A DNA stretch of 32,969 nt from Rhodospirillales bacterium. Its GTDB lineage: Bacteria; Pseudomonadota; Alphaproteobacteria; Rhodospirillales; Casp-alpha2. Below the pieces are notes generated by a model that did not search any database, was not told the origin of the DNA, and saw only the letters and a list, made by a program, of their open reading frames with translations. This document shows positions 1 through 7,724 of the stretch, piece by piece (the first letter of the stretch is position 1; each line of letters opens with the position of its first letter). Both the position numbers and the translations under genes were made by a program. The stretch spans positions 1 to 32,969 of the forward strand of contig JABJGO010000095.1 of the NCBI GenBank assembly GCA_018662225.1, given 5' to 3'.

Positions 1-1
1 C

Positions 2-592
2 GAATCCGCAGCCATGATCAACGTAACCCCGGTTCTGGTGACGGTACTGTCTGCATTGATTTTGCGGGAAACTGTGGGGATTCGTCGCTGGGTGGGTGTC
101 ATTGCCGGCTTTATTGGCGTCTTGATCGTCATTCGCCCCGGCTTTGGTGGCTTTAGCAGTGCTGCCTTTTTCCCTCTGGCCGCAGCATTGTCGTATGGCC
201 TTTACCAGATCGCCACGCGCCACGTGAGCCACGCCGACAGCCCCATGACCAGCGTTGCCTATACGGCTCTTGTCGGCACAGTTCTTGGTTCTTGTGTGGT
301 GCCGTTTTTCTGGACCATGCCCGACGCACTTGGTTGGGTCATGATGTTGACATTGGGTGGCACGGGCGCTCTTGGGCACTATTGCATGATCCGCGCCTAT
401 AGCGCGGCCCCGGTTTCTGTGGCCGCGCCCTTTGCTTATGCCATCATCATCTGGATGGCGGCTATGGGATACTTCGTGTTTGGCAATACACCGGGGATTT
501 GGACAGTCGTCGGGGCCATCGTCATTGCCGCAAGCGGCCTTTATATCGCCCAACGTGAAAATATACATAAAGCTGAGCGTGGTTCCGGCTAG
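2..592 (+). CDS. EamA-family (DMT superfamily) transporter, 5' end missing
   Basis: This is the C-terminal part of an inner-membrane drug/metabolite transporter of the EamA type; the substrate cannot be inferred. The reading frame is open to the first base of the window (E-S-A-A precede the first Met at 14), so the real start lies outside and the Met at 14 is internal. Visible are the end of the first EamA repeat, with a typical ETVGIRRWVGV loop and an IRPG end, and a whole second repeat of about five hydrophobic segments ending in a short basic tail. Its stop (TAG, 590-592) overlaps the stop of the convergent prfC in a shared CTAG. I see no intrinsic terminator between the two genes. The family assignment is sure from hydropathy and motifs; whether the missing half is intact is unknown. 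Confidence 0.85.
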   Translation, partial: ESAAMINVTPVLVTVLSALILRETVGIRRWVGVIAGFIGVLIVIRPGFGGFSSAAFFPLAAALSYGLYQIATRHVSHADSPMTSVAYTALVGTVLGSCVVPFFWTMPDALGWVMMLTLGGTGALGHYCMIRAYSAAPVSVAAPFAYAIIIWMAAMGYFVFGNTPGIWTVVGAIVIAASGLYIAQRENIHKAERGSG

Positions 593-2178
593 GTGGACTG
601 CTCGCGCACTTTCAGGAATTTAACATCCGGCCAGTCTTCCTGCGCCCTGTCCAGTTGCCAGGCATTGCGTGCCATGAAAACTGTTTCGCCATCATGGTCC
701 TTGCCCACTGACGCCTTATTGGCATCAATGAACTTCTTCAGCATCTGGGCATCATCTGCCCGAACCCAACGGGCAGTATATAATTCTGTCGCTTCGAAAT
801 GGACCGGAACGTTATATTCGGTCCGGATCCGGTCGGCCATGACCTCAAACTGCAAGCCGCCCACAACGCCAACAATCCAGTCCGCACCCATGTCAGGTTT
901 GAATACGCTGGCGGCACCTTCTTCGGCTAGCTGTTGAAGCGCACGTCCCAGATGTTTTGCCTTCAAGGGATCATCAGGGCGGGCGCGTTGTAACAATTCG
1001 GGCGCAAAACTTGGCACGCCGGAGAACTGTAAATCCTCAGTTTCGGTGAGCGTGTCACCGATACGCAAGTTACCGTGGTTGGGTATGCCGATGATGTCGC
1101 CGGGCCATGCCTCTTCAGCCAGTTCACGGTCCTGGGCCAAAAACAGAACAGGGTTGTGAACATTCAACAATTTACCGGACCGCATATGCTTCAGCTTCAT
1201 GCCCCGTTTGAACTGCCCGGAGCAAATGCGCACAAAGGCGATTCGGTCACGGTGTTTAGGGTCCATGTTAGCCTGAATCTTGAACACAAAGCCGGTAACT
1301 TTTTCTTCCATGGGATCAACCAGACGGTCCGCGCTGGGTTGTGGTTGAGGTTGCGGCGCCATAGCGGCAACACCGTCCAGCAATTCACGCACGCCGAAGC
1401 TGTTCAGGGCGCTGCCGAAAAATACAGGCGACAAGTGGCCTTCACGAAACGATTCCATATCAAATTCCGGGCACAGACCGCGCGCCATCTCGACCTCTTC
1501 ACGCAAGGTATTTGCGTCTGTTTCACCCAATAGTTCATCAAGTTTTGGATCATCTAGGCCATCGCATGTATGCGTGGTCTCGGGTTTTTCGCCCTTGGTT
1601 CGATTGATCAGAACCAAATGGTCCTCTAACAGATCGTAACATCCCTTAAAGCCCCTGCCCGACCCAATAGGCCAGCTGGCTGGCGTTACGTCCAGTGCCA
1701 GCTTTTGCTCAATTTCATCTAATAGATCAAAAGGGTCACGGCTGTCACGGTCGAGCTTGTTCACAAATGTGATAATCGGCATATCGCGCAGACGACACAC
1801 TTCGAACAGCTTCAGAGTCTGATTTTCGATACCCTTGGCACAATCAATAACCATGACCGCCGAATCAACGGCGGTCAGGGTACGGTATGTGTCTTCGCTG
1901 AAATCCTGGTGACCCGGTGTATCCAGCAGATTAAAAATATGCCCGTCATAACTATACGTCATGACCGATGACGCCACCGAAATGCCGCGCTCGCGCTCCA
2001 CTTTCATCCAGTCAGAATGGGCACGGCGCTGGGCGCCACGAGCCTTCACGGCACCCGCCGTCTGGATCGCGCCACCCAACAGCAGCAACTTTTCCGTCAA
2101 CGTAGTTTTACCGGCATCCGGGTGAGAAATAATGGCAAAAGTCCGACGACTTTCAACCTCTTTGCTAAGCGAAGACAT
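589..2178 (-). CDS. prfC: Peptide chain release factor 3 (RF3), translational GTPase
   Basis: RF3 is the cytoplasmic GTPase that removes RF1/RF2 from the ribosome after termination. The product is 529 residues, the normal length for RF3. GTPase motifs are in order: P-loop SHPDAGKT at 18-25, DTPGH at 86-90 and NKLD at 140-143, followed by an EF-Tu-like domain 2 and the RF3 C-terminal domain. The sequence between P-loop and DTPGH (ARGAQRRAHSDWMKVERERG) is the RF3 type rather than that of EF-G. The start is ATG at 2178 with a purine-rich GGATAGG just upstream. The gene stands alone on its strand, about 100 bp downstream of the RTX gene, and ends tail to tail with the EamA gene. Confidence 0.96.
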   Translation of the reverse strand: MSSLSKEVESRRTFAIISHPDAGKTTLTEKLLLLGGAIQTAGAVKARGAQRRAHSDWMKVERERGISVASSVMTYSYDGHIFNLLDTPGHQDFSEDTYRTLTAVDSAVMVIDCAKGIENQTLKLFEVCRLRDMPIITFVNKLDRDSRDPFDLLDEIEQKLALDVTPASWPIGSGRGFKGCYDLLEDHLVLINRTKGEKPETTHTCDGLDDPKLDELLGETDANTLREEVEMARGLCPEFDMESFREGHLSPVFFGSALNSFGVRELLDGVAAMAPQPQPQPSADRLVDPMEEKVTGFVFKIQANMDPKHRDRIAFVRICSGQFKRGMKLKHMRSGKLLNVHNPVLFLAQDRELAEEAWPGDIIGIPNHGNLRIGDTLTETEDLQFSGVPSFAPELLQRARPDDPLKAKHLGRALQQLAEEGAASVFKPDMGADWIVGVVGGLQFEVMADRIRTEYNVPVHFEATELYTARWVRADDAQMLKKFIDANKASVGKDHDGETVFMARNAWQLDRAQEDWPDVKFLKVREQST

Positions 2179-2246
2179 GGCCTATCCGACGTTTAAATAC
2201 TGGTGATTGAAGCTCGCGCGAATGTAGGCGCCTGCCCCAACAAAGC

Positions 2247-2274
2247 CAGCATTTTTTCAGTCAGCATTTTTCAG
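2247..2274. repeat. Short A/T-rich tandem direct repeat
   Basis: Two near-identical copies, CAGCATTTTTTCAG (2247-2260) and CAGCATTTTTCAG (2262-2274), sit back to back in the gap between the RTX gene and prfC. They are just past the RTX stop when read on the minus strand. They could be a replication-slippage product or a small regulatory element of prfC. They do not form a terminator: there is no GC stem followed by a T run on either strand. Confidence 0.5.
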
Positions 2275-2279
2275 ATAGA

Positions 2280-5200
2280 CTAGCTATCAGTATTGATAAC
2301 GACTGTTACCTGATCAACGTCCTCGGATACGGAATAGCTGTTGTCAGCAGACGTAATGCTGCCGTCACCATCGGTATCCAGATCGGCCAACGAGACGCCA
2401 TCAAGGGTAACGGTTGCGGTCGGCGCATCGCCAGCAACGTTGCTAAAAGCAATTTCCACATTGCCATCAATATTCTCGCTAAAGATCATGTCTTCAGCGT
2501 GGAATTCCTGGCCATCAAACACGATGGTATCTTCCGCCATGATGTCAGTAATAATGTCGGCGCCACCTTCGGTAGTAAACGAAAAGGTATCGGCCCCGGC
2601 ACCGCCGGACAAAATATCATCCCCGGCACCACCATCGATGAAGTCTACATCCGCGCCGCCGAAGATGGTATCAATACCGGCACCACCATTCAGTGTGTCT
2701 GAGCCATCGCCGCCATCCAGTGTGTCGTTACCAGCGCCGCCCGAAACCGTGTCGTCACCAGCACCGCCATAGATCACGTCATCACCGGTGTTACCATCCA
2801 CAGTATCGTCGCCGGCACCCGTCAACAGCGTGTCATTACCAGCACCACCATCCAATGTATCATTACCGGTTGATCCAAACAGGTGGTCATCTCCGTCGGT
2901 GGCATCGGCCGTGGTGGCATCGGTTACATAGACATCACTGGTTCCCGCCATATCCACGTGGATATAAGAGTCCGTTGATGCCGTATCACCATTACTTTCT
3001 TCCGATGTGGAAACCACGATCAGATCGAAGTCCTCATCAAATCCGGTAGGTGTTTCAATCACCACCGTGCTGCCCAGATTTATGGGGATGGTGGCCACAC
3101 CATTCACGATTGCGATCTGGACAAGTTTTCCATCGATCTCCACATACAGCTTGCTGCCATCGGGAATATTCTTGACCTCGACCGATGTGAGGTTTTCCGA
3201 TTGATCGGTGAGAGATGTGGAAATGTCGAAGGTAAACGTGGTGCCTTCGGTATGTGTAATCTCATTCGACGATACAGTCAGATCAGGTGCACTGGCTACC
3301 GGAACAACACTGATCAACAAGTCTTCCGTATCGGTGAATGCAAAACTATCGGACCGAATTGCCGTGATGTTCAGGGTAAATGTGGATGTAATGTAATCCG
3401 GCGGCGTAATACTCAGGCCAGCCAGCTCCGACTCTGTGAGTATAAGTGATCCTGTATCGGAGGCTGAATAAATTTCGTTGCCGTTGATATCGATGATCAC
3501 AGAGCCCGCAGGGATATTGCCGATGGTAATACTACCCAGTTCACCAACACCGTCACTGGCCAGGCCCGCAGAAATGCCAAGGTTAATAGCACTGCCACTA
3601 TCGGCATCCACCGTATTTGATTCCAGTGTTAGAACTGGTGGCAGACCAACAGCTGCAATGGCACCATCATCAAACTGTAATTCTTCAATGTTGACCAGAA
3701 TGTCCGTGTCCAGGGCTCGGGTAATCTTCCCGTCTTCGTCTCGGAGAACCTTGGTCATTAGCACATCATTCTCGCTGCTGATGGTAATGGCGTAATCACC
3801 AAATGTGCCGGCAAATACGGCCGTATCATAGCCGGACCCGCCATCAAGATAGTCGTTACCGTCGTAACGGAAATCCACATTCCCATCGCCTAGGTAGTCG
3901 CGGCCGGAAATGCTACTGTCATTGTTGTTGTAGTATGAACCACCGACCAGCGTATCATCACCGGCACCGCCCAAAATGACATCATCGCCCAAGTTACCAA
4001 CCAGTTCGTTATCGGCTGTACCACCGATGATCACATCATCGCCCTCACCGGCCATGACGTTTTCAATAAAGATCAGTGTATCATCATCAATCCAGGTCAG
4101 TTCACCCGTCACCGTTGTGATGTCCGTTGCCGATTGGGGGTCAATAACCATGGTCTCGCCATTGGAAAGCGTCAGTGTATAACTGGTTGTGGCGTCCAGG
4201 TTGATCGCCAGATCATACCCATCTTTGGCACTGGGGCAGATCGTCCAGTCCGCCCCTTCGCCGCCAATATAGATATCATCACCATCACCGTTATCAACGG
4301 TACCGCCTTGAATAATGTCATTGCCGGCACCACCATCAACGATGTCATTTCCGTCACCGGAGTAGATGAAATCATCACCCGCGCCAGCATCAATCACGTC
4401 ATTACCCGAACCTGTGAGCAAGTTATCCTGGCCGGCACCGGATGTAACCGTCAGGTTTCTGGTGCTGCCAGATACATCCAGATTACTGTCGCCATCGCCA
4501 AAATAATATTCAGTTGGCTCGACGTAAACTTCCTGCACAACGACCTCGTCATTGCGGTCGTCGGACGTGGATGGCGGCGGCGGCGGTGGCGGTGGAGGCA
4601 ATGTTTCATCAACAGTCTCAACCAGATATTCAAACGAGTCTAATTCTGGTTCCGATTCCGGTTCCTCCTCAGCCTCAGCGATTTCGATTTCATCGGTTTC
4701 TTCGACTTCTTCGTCAGATTCTTCCTCTTCAGCCGTTTCGTCGGCGCCTTCTTCTTCGCCCTCGCTTTCGACCTCACCTTCTTCGCCGGTCAATTCTGCT
4801 TCGGCAGCTTCTTCTTCTGCCGCGGCTTCAATCTCCCGAATAGCCTCGTCAATCAGGGTTTCCAAATTGGCTTCTTCAATACCGTAAGTGTTGGCGTTGT
4901 TTATGCCCGGCAATGACTTCAGGGACGATCCGAAATTCTGCAAGAAATCGGCGCGTGAAACTTCGTAACTGTCGGCAGGTATGGAATCGTAACTACCCAC
5001 GTTTGTTCCAGCAAAGGCGGTATTCAGAATAACCACACCGCCGTCGTTCTGGACCACGACTTCGCCGACAAAACCGTCGGCTTCTTCCATCAGGACCACA
5101 CCCATATCCTGGTCGCCCTGTAGGTTGATACCCACCTGCGTGCCGCGAATACCAATTGTGGCCACAGGCGTATCAATAGTCATGGCGTCGGGGTCGGTCT

Positions 5201-5807
5201 TGGCAACTTGACCGGATACAAACGTGAACACGCCTTCCAGCACGGACAGCGATACAGAGCCATCCTGTGTGCCGGGATCATAAATCATTTCATCGAGGAC
5301 CATGGAGCCGTCTTCGCCCATGGAAAATGTGGTGTCATCAGCCAGAACAATACCGACCGATCCGTCAGGGCCTGATTCAATAATATCACCCTGGAAAACC
5401 GGGTCGCCGATTTCAAGCTCAACACGTGTGCCATCAACACGGGTGGCGAATACCGAGCCTGCTGCGTCTTCGACTGTACCAATAGAATCACCGTCTGTGC
5501 CGCCGATAACTTCGTTGCTGTAACCCTCAAAGTTCATCATGGATGTATCGTTTGTAGGGTTATCAATCTGCGCCAGTTGAACAGCCATATCGCCGGACAT
5601 CTGAACACCGTCAGAATCCATCAGACTCGCCGTCGCAGGGAAATTCTCAACACCAGAGATCGCACCGTCCGGCCACGTGACCAGCAGGTTGCCATCATTC
5701 ATTTCGAACATGGCGTCAGCAAGGCTGCGCCCGTCAGGCATGTTGAAAGAACCATCGGCGTTTGCCTGAAGGTTCTCTATCGGGGCCGTGATATTGGAAT
5801 CGGCCAT
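2280..5807 (-). CDS. FecR-domain / RTX calcium-binding repeat protein, probably type I secreted
   Basis: A large acidic protein of 1175 residues. In order: a poorly conserved N-terminus; a FecR-like domain at about 117-227 (ending TPVATIGIRGTQVGI); a strongly acidic Glu-rich linker at about 311-401; a run of nine prolines (404-412); RTX nonapeptides (GGxGxDxxx type) at about 455-520 and 585-665; an adjacent segment ending NIEELQFDDG (706-715); two beta-sandwich-like segments (about 722-955); about twelve further RTX nonapeptides (968-1075); and a C-terminal tail of about 100 residues. No Sec signal or membrane helix is visible, which fits export by a type I system with a C-terminal signal; no such exporter is in the window. 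The start is ATG at 5807, with AAGGA about 9 nt upstream. A longer frame from 5912 exists, but that ATG overlaps the promoter at 5900-5928. I see one cysteine (residue 524). Function is unknown; an adhesin or surface-layer-like role is an inference. Confidence 0.85.
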   Translation of the reverse strand: MADSNITAPIENLQANADGSFNMPDGRSLADAMFEMNDGNLLVTWPDGAISGVENFPATASLMDSDGVQMSGDMAVQLAQIDNPTNDTSMMNFEGYSNEVIGGTDGDSIGTVEDAAGSVFATRVDGTRVELEIGDPVFQGDIIESGPDGSVGIVLADDTTFSMGEDGSMVLDEMIYDPGTQDGSVSLSVLEGVFTFVSGQVAKTDPDAMTIDTPVATIGIRGTQVGINLQGDQDMGVVLMEEADGFVGEVVVQNDGGVVILNTAFAGTNVGSYDSIPADSYEVSRADFLQNFGSSLKSLPGINNANTYGIEEANLETLIDEAIREIEAAAEEEAAEAELTGEEGEVESEGEEEGADETAEEEESDEEVEETDEIEIAEAEEEPESEPELDSFEYLVETVDETLPPPPPPPPPSTSDDRNDEVVVQEVYVEPTEYYFGDGDSNLDVSGSTRNLTVTSGAGQDNLLTGSGNDVIDAGAGDDFIYSGDGNDIVDGGAGNDIIQGGTVDNGDGDDIYIGGEGADWTICPSAKDGYDLAINLDATTSYTLTLSNGETMVIDPQSATDITTVTGELTWIDDDTLIFIENVMAGEGDDVIIGGTADNELVGNLGDDVILGGAGDDTLVGGSYYNNNDSSISGRDYLGDGNVDFRYDGNDYLDGGSGYDTAVFAGTFGDYAITISSENDVLMTKVLRDEDGKITRALDTDILVNIEELQFDDGAIAAVGLPPVLTLESNTVDADSGSAINLGISAGLASDGVGELGSITIGNIPAGSVIIDINGNEIYSASDTGSLILTESELAGLSITPPDYITSTFTLNITAIRSDSFAFTDTEDLLISVVPVASAPDLTVSSNEITHTEGTTFTFDISTSLTDQSENLTSVEVKNIPDGSKLYVEIDGKLVQIAIVNGVATIPINLGSTVVIETPTGFDEDFDLIVVSTSEESNGDTASTDSYIHVDMAGTSDVYVTDATTADATDGDDHLFGSTGNDTLDGGAGNDTLLTGAGDDTVDGNTGDDVIYGGAGDDTVSGGAGNDTLDGGDGSDTLNGGAGIDTIFGGADVDFIDGGAGDDILSGGAGADTFSFTTEGGADIITDIMAEDTIVFDGQEFHAEDMIFSENIDGNVEIAFSNVAGDAPTATVTLDGVSLADLDTDGDGSITSADNSYSVSEDVDQVTVVINTDS

Positions 5808-5828
5808 GGTCTCAAGTCCTTGGTTCAG

Positions 5829-5879
5829 GCGGGTCTTGATATCAGCTCTGTGACAACCCGCTCGAACAACTACGTTGTT
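5829..5879 (-). other. Two adjacent inverted repeats in the RTX gene leader
   Basis: Between the promoter and the RTX start codon lie two small perfect inverted repeats: AACAAC-N3-GTTGTT (5865-5879) and GCGGGT/ACCCGC (5829-5834 with 5856-5861, loop of 21). Both fall in the predicted untranslated leader of about 86 nt, the second just upstream of the ribosome binding site. They may fold in the mRNA, or the first may be an operator. The stems are only 6 bp, so this is weak. Confidence 0.3.
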
Positions 5880-5899
5880 ATTCTTCTTTTTATAGGAGC

Positions 5900-5928
5900 A
5901 ACATATGAACACGGGCTTACTGTGTCAA
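5900..5928 (-). promoter_or_regulatory. Sigma-70-type promoter of the FecR/RTX gene
   Basis: Read on the minus strand, a perfect -35 TTGACA (5923-5928) is followed by a 17-bp spacer and a -10 TATGTT (5900-5905, 4 of 6 to consensus). Transcription would begin near 5893. That leaves a leader of about 86 nt before ATG 5807 and rules out translation from the upstream ATG at 5912. Confidence 0.65.
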
Positions 5929-6004
5929 ATGCTGACCTGTGTAAGATCATAGGGGTAATCTTATAAAGATGCTGTGATTTAGCGCACAGGTTTAAAAATA
6001 ATCG

Positions 6005-6949
6005 TTAAACCTGATCTGCACCGTAATACAGCGTTACCACGTGCTGGGCTTCCGCAAAAAACAACCAACGTTCCGCAAATATGCCAAAGCCAACAGAAAT
6101 GACCGCCAGAATCGAAGCTAGAACAGCAATCGGCCCGCCCCCCATAGTGAGGACAGTCAGGCCGAAAGGTACTAAAAAGCCGAACAGCTTGGTAATGCGA
6201 CGCAGTTTAGTTGCGTGCCTACGCCCCACCGAAAACCCCATTTCTTTGAGCAAATAGTTATCCGCACTGTGGGGGCGTTCGAACAGTTTCGCTTCTCCGA
6301 TGGAATCCAACCCCGTCGCTGTCGCCGGTGTGCTGGCGAAACGAGTGGTGTCGATATAACGCCAGTATGCCAACTTGACCGAATAGCCCACCAGACAAGA
6401 TAGAGCAGCAATCTTGATCAGTTCCCCATTGGGATACCCGCTAACCCACAGCACCGCATTCATCACGACCGCACCGGTCATGACTGCGAATATGAGATAA
6501 CAGGGCACGGTCCAATGGTTGCTCCACTGTCGAATGGTGGCGAGTGAGCGATAAATCATGGCCGTGGCAAACACTGTTATCAGCGCCAGGATCGTCAGGG
6601 CAAGTCCCGCCCACCGGCCGTCCGTCGCCAACGCACCGGATGTAAACCAGATCCACCCCACACACAGGGCCGGGCCATAGGTCACCACGGCCAAAACGCC
6701 TTCACGCGACAACCACGATGATCGCCATTGAGAAAATGCCCGCCAAGCCCGTTCCGGGTGTCCCAGATGGAATGTAGACGATAACAACCCGGCGCTCACC
6801 AACGCCAATCCGGTTCCCAGTAGCATTATGCCCAAGATAGGGTCTGATGGCATGGTGCCACGCCAGATCAGCATCCCGGTCAGCGCAAGTAAGCCATAAC
6901 CAGCACCCGAGGCCGTGGTGAAGAAAATAACGGAGAATGCCGGATTCAT
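6005..6949 (-). CDS. soeC: Sulfite dehydrogenase membrane anchor subunit SoeC (DmsC/NrfD-like)
   Basis: An integral inner-membrane protein of 314 residues with about eight hydrophobic helices. It belongs to the DmsC-type anchors that pass electrons between a cytoplasmic or periplasmic molybdenum enzyme and the quinone pool. The family signature STFHLGHPERAWRAF lies in the first third (about 58-72) and is followed by a tryptophan- and serine-rich stretch. It is the last gene of soeABC: AAGGAG precedes ATG 6949 by about 10 nt, and the gap after soeB is 21 bp. The assignment as SoeC rather than DmsC rests mainly on the SoeA neighbour, since anchors of these complexes resemble each other. The RTX gene further downstream has its own promoter. 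Confidence 0.82.
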   Translation of the reverse strand: MNPAFSVIFFTTASGAGYGLLALTGMLIWRGTMPSDPILGIMLLGTGLALVSAGLLSSTFHLGHPERAWRAFSQWRSSWLSREGVLAVVTYGPALCVGWIWFTSGALATDGRWAGLALTILALITVFATAMIYRSLATIRQWSNHWTVPCYLIFAVMTGAVVMNAVLWVSGYPNGELIKIAALSCLVGYSVKLAYWRYIDTTRFASTPATATGLDSIGEAKLFERPHSADNYLLKEMGFSVGRRHATKLRRITKLFGFLVPFGLTVLTMGGGPIAVLASILAVISVGFGIFAERWLFFAEAQHVVTLYYGADQV

Positions 6950-6970
6950 ATGGTCACCACTCCTTAGGGT

Positions 6971-7723
6971 CTAGCGCGACAGAACACGGTCTATCCAATG
7001 CAGGACCGGGTTCTCATCTTTATTGATTACAGGGGCCAACGCTTGCACATCGCTGTCGGGTGCAGCCCGATCACGGCGGGGACGTGGCGGTAAATACTTG
7101 TTGGTGGGCTCGTATCCCAGCTCGTTCATCAAATTCACGCCGCCACGTTCAGCGACCAACTGGGAGACCGCCGAATCAGGATCCGCCAAATTACCGAAAT
7201 GCCGGGCGCTGGTTGGGCATGTCATCACGCAAGCAGGCTGGCGTTCATTTTCGGGCAGGTTGGTATTGTAAATTCGGTCAATGCACAGCGTGCACTTCTT
7301 CATGACACCCTGATCCACATCGAACTCACGTGCACCATACGGACAGGCCCAACTGCACAGCTTACAGCCAATGCACTTGTCTTCATTGACCAGAACAATG
7401 CCGTCCTCTTCACGCTTATAGGAGGCACCCGTGGGGCAAACGGTAACACAGGCCGCCTGTTCACAGTGCAGGCAGGACCGTGGAAAATGAACGGTTTGAC
7501 TGGGCTTGGTTTTATCATCCGGGGTCACTTCGAAGGAATGAATGCGGTTGAACCAAACGCCGTCCGGCTCCGCCCCATACGGGTCCAGATCGGTCAGCGG
7601 CGCCATATGGCCACCGGAATTCCATTCCTTACAGATAACGGCACAGGCGTGACAGCCCACACAGATATCCAGGTCGATCACCAATCCCAGTTTCACGTCA
7701 GTTGTCTCGGGCAAGGAAGTCAT
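6971..7723 (-). CDS. soeB: Sulfite dehydrogenase iron-sulfur subunit SoeB
   Basis: A 250-residue electron-transfer subunit with four [4Fe-4S] ferredoxin-type cysteine groups. The first is C21-x2-C24-x2-C27-x3-C31 in DICVGCHACAVIC. Then come CLHCEQAACVTVCP, CIGCKLCSWACP and a last group split between KKCTLC and ACVMTCP, as in DmsB/PsrB/SoeB proteins. It carries electrons from the SoeA molybdenum site to the membrane anchor. I start it at ATG 7723 (MTSLPETT), one base after the soeA stop (TGA-C-ATG) and behind an AAAGGGGG ribosome site inside soeA. An in-frame start 11 codons earlier lies within soeA and has no ribosome site. No Tat signal is visible, which fits a cytoplasm-facing complex. Confidence 0.9.
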   Translation of the reverse strand: MTSLPETTDVKLGLVIDLDICVGCHACAVICKEWNSGGHMAPLTDLDPYGAEPDGVWFNRIHSFEVTPDDKTKPSQTVHFPRSCLHCEQAACVTVCPTGASYKREEDGIVLVNEDKCIGCKLCSWACPYGAREFDVDQGVMKKCTLCIDRIYNTNLPENERQPACVMTCPTSARHFGNLADPDSAVSQLVAERGGVNLMNELGYEPTNKYLPPRPRRDRAAPDSDVQALAPVINKDENPVLHWIDRVLSR

Positions 7724-7724
7724 G

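Noticed and set aside
2274-2290. GATAG-ACTAG-CTATC hairpin at the RTX stop codon as a terminator
   Set aside because: The stem is only 5 bp, A/T-rich, and no T run follows on the minus strand.
2341-4887. Several plus-strand open frames of 65-169 codons opposite the RTX gene
   Set aside because: They are low-complexity shadows (Ser/Pro/Arg-rich) of the RTX and acidic repeat codons on the minus strand; they have no ribosome sites or family features.
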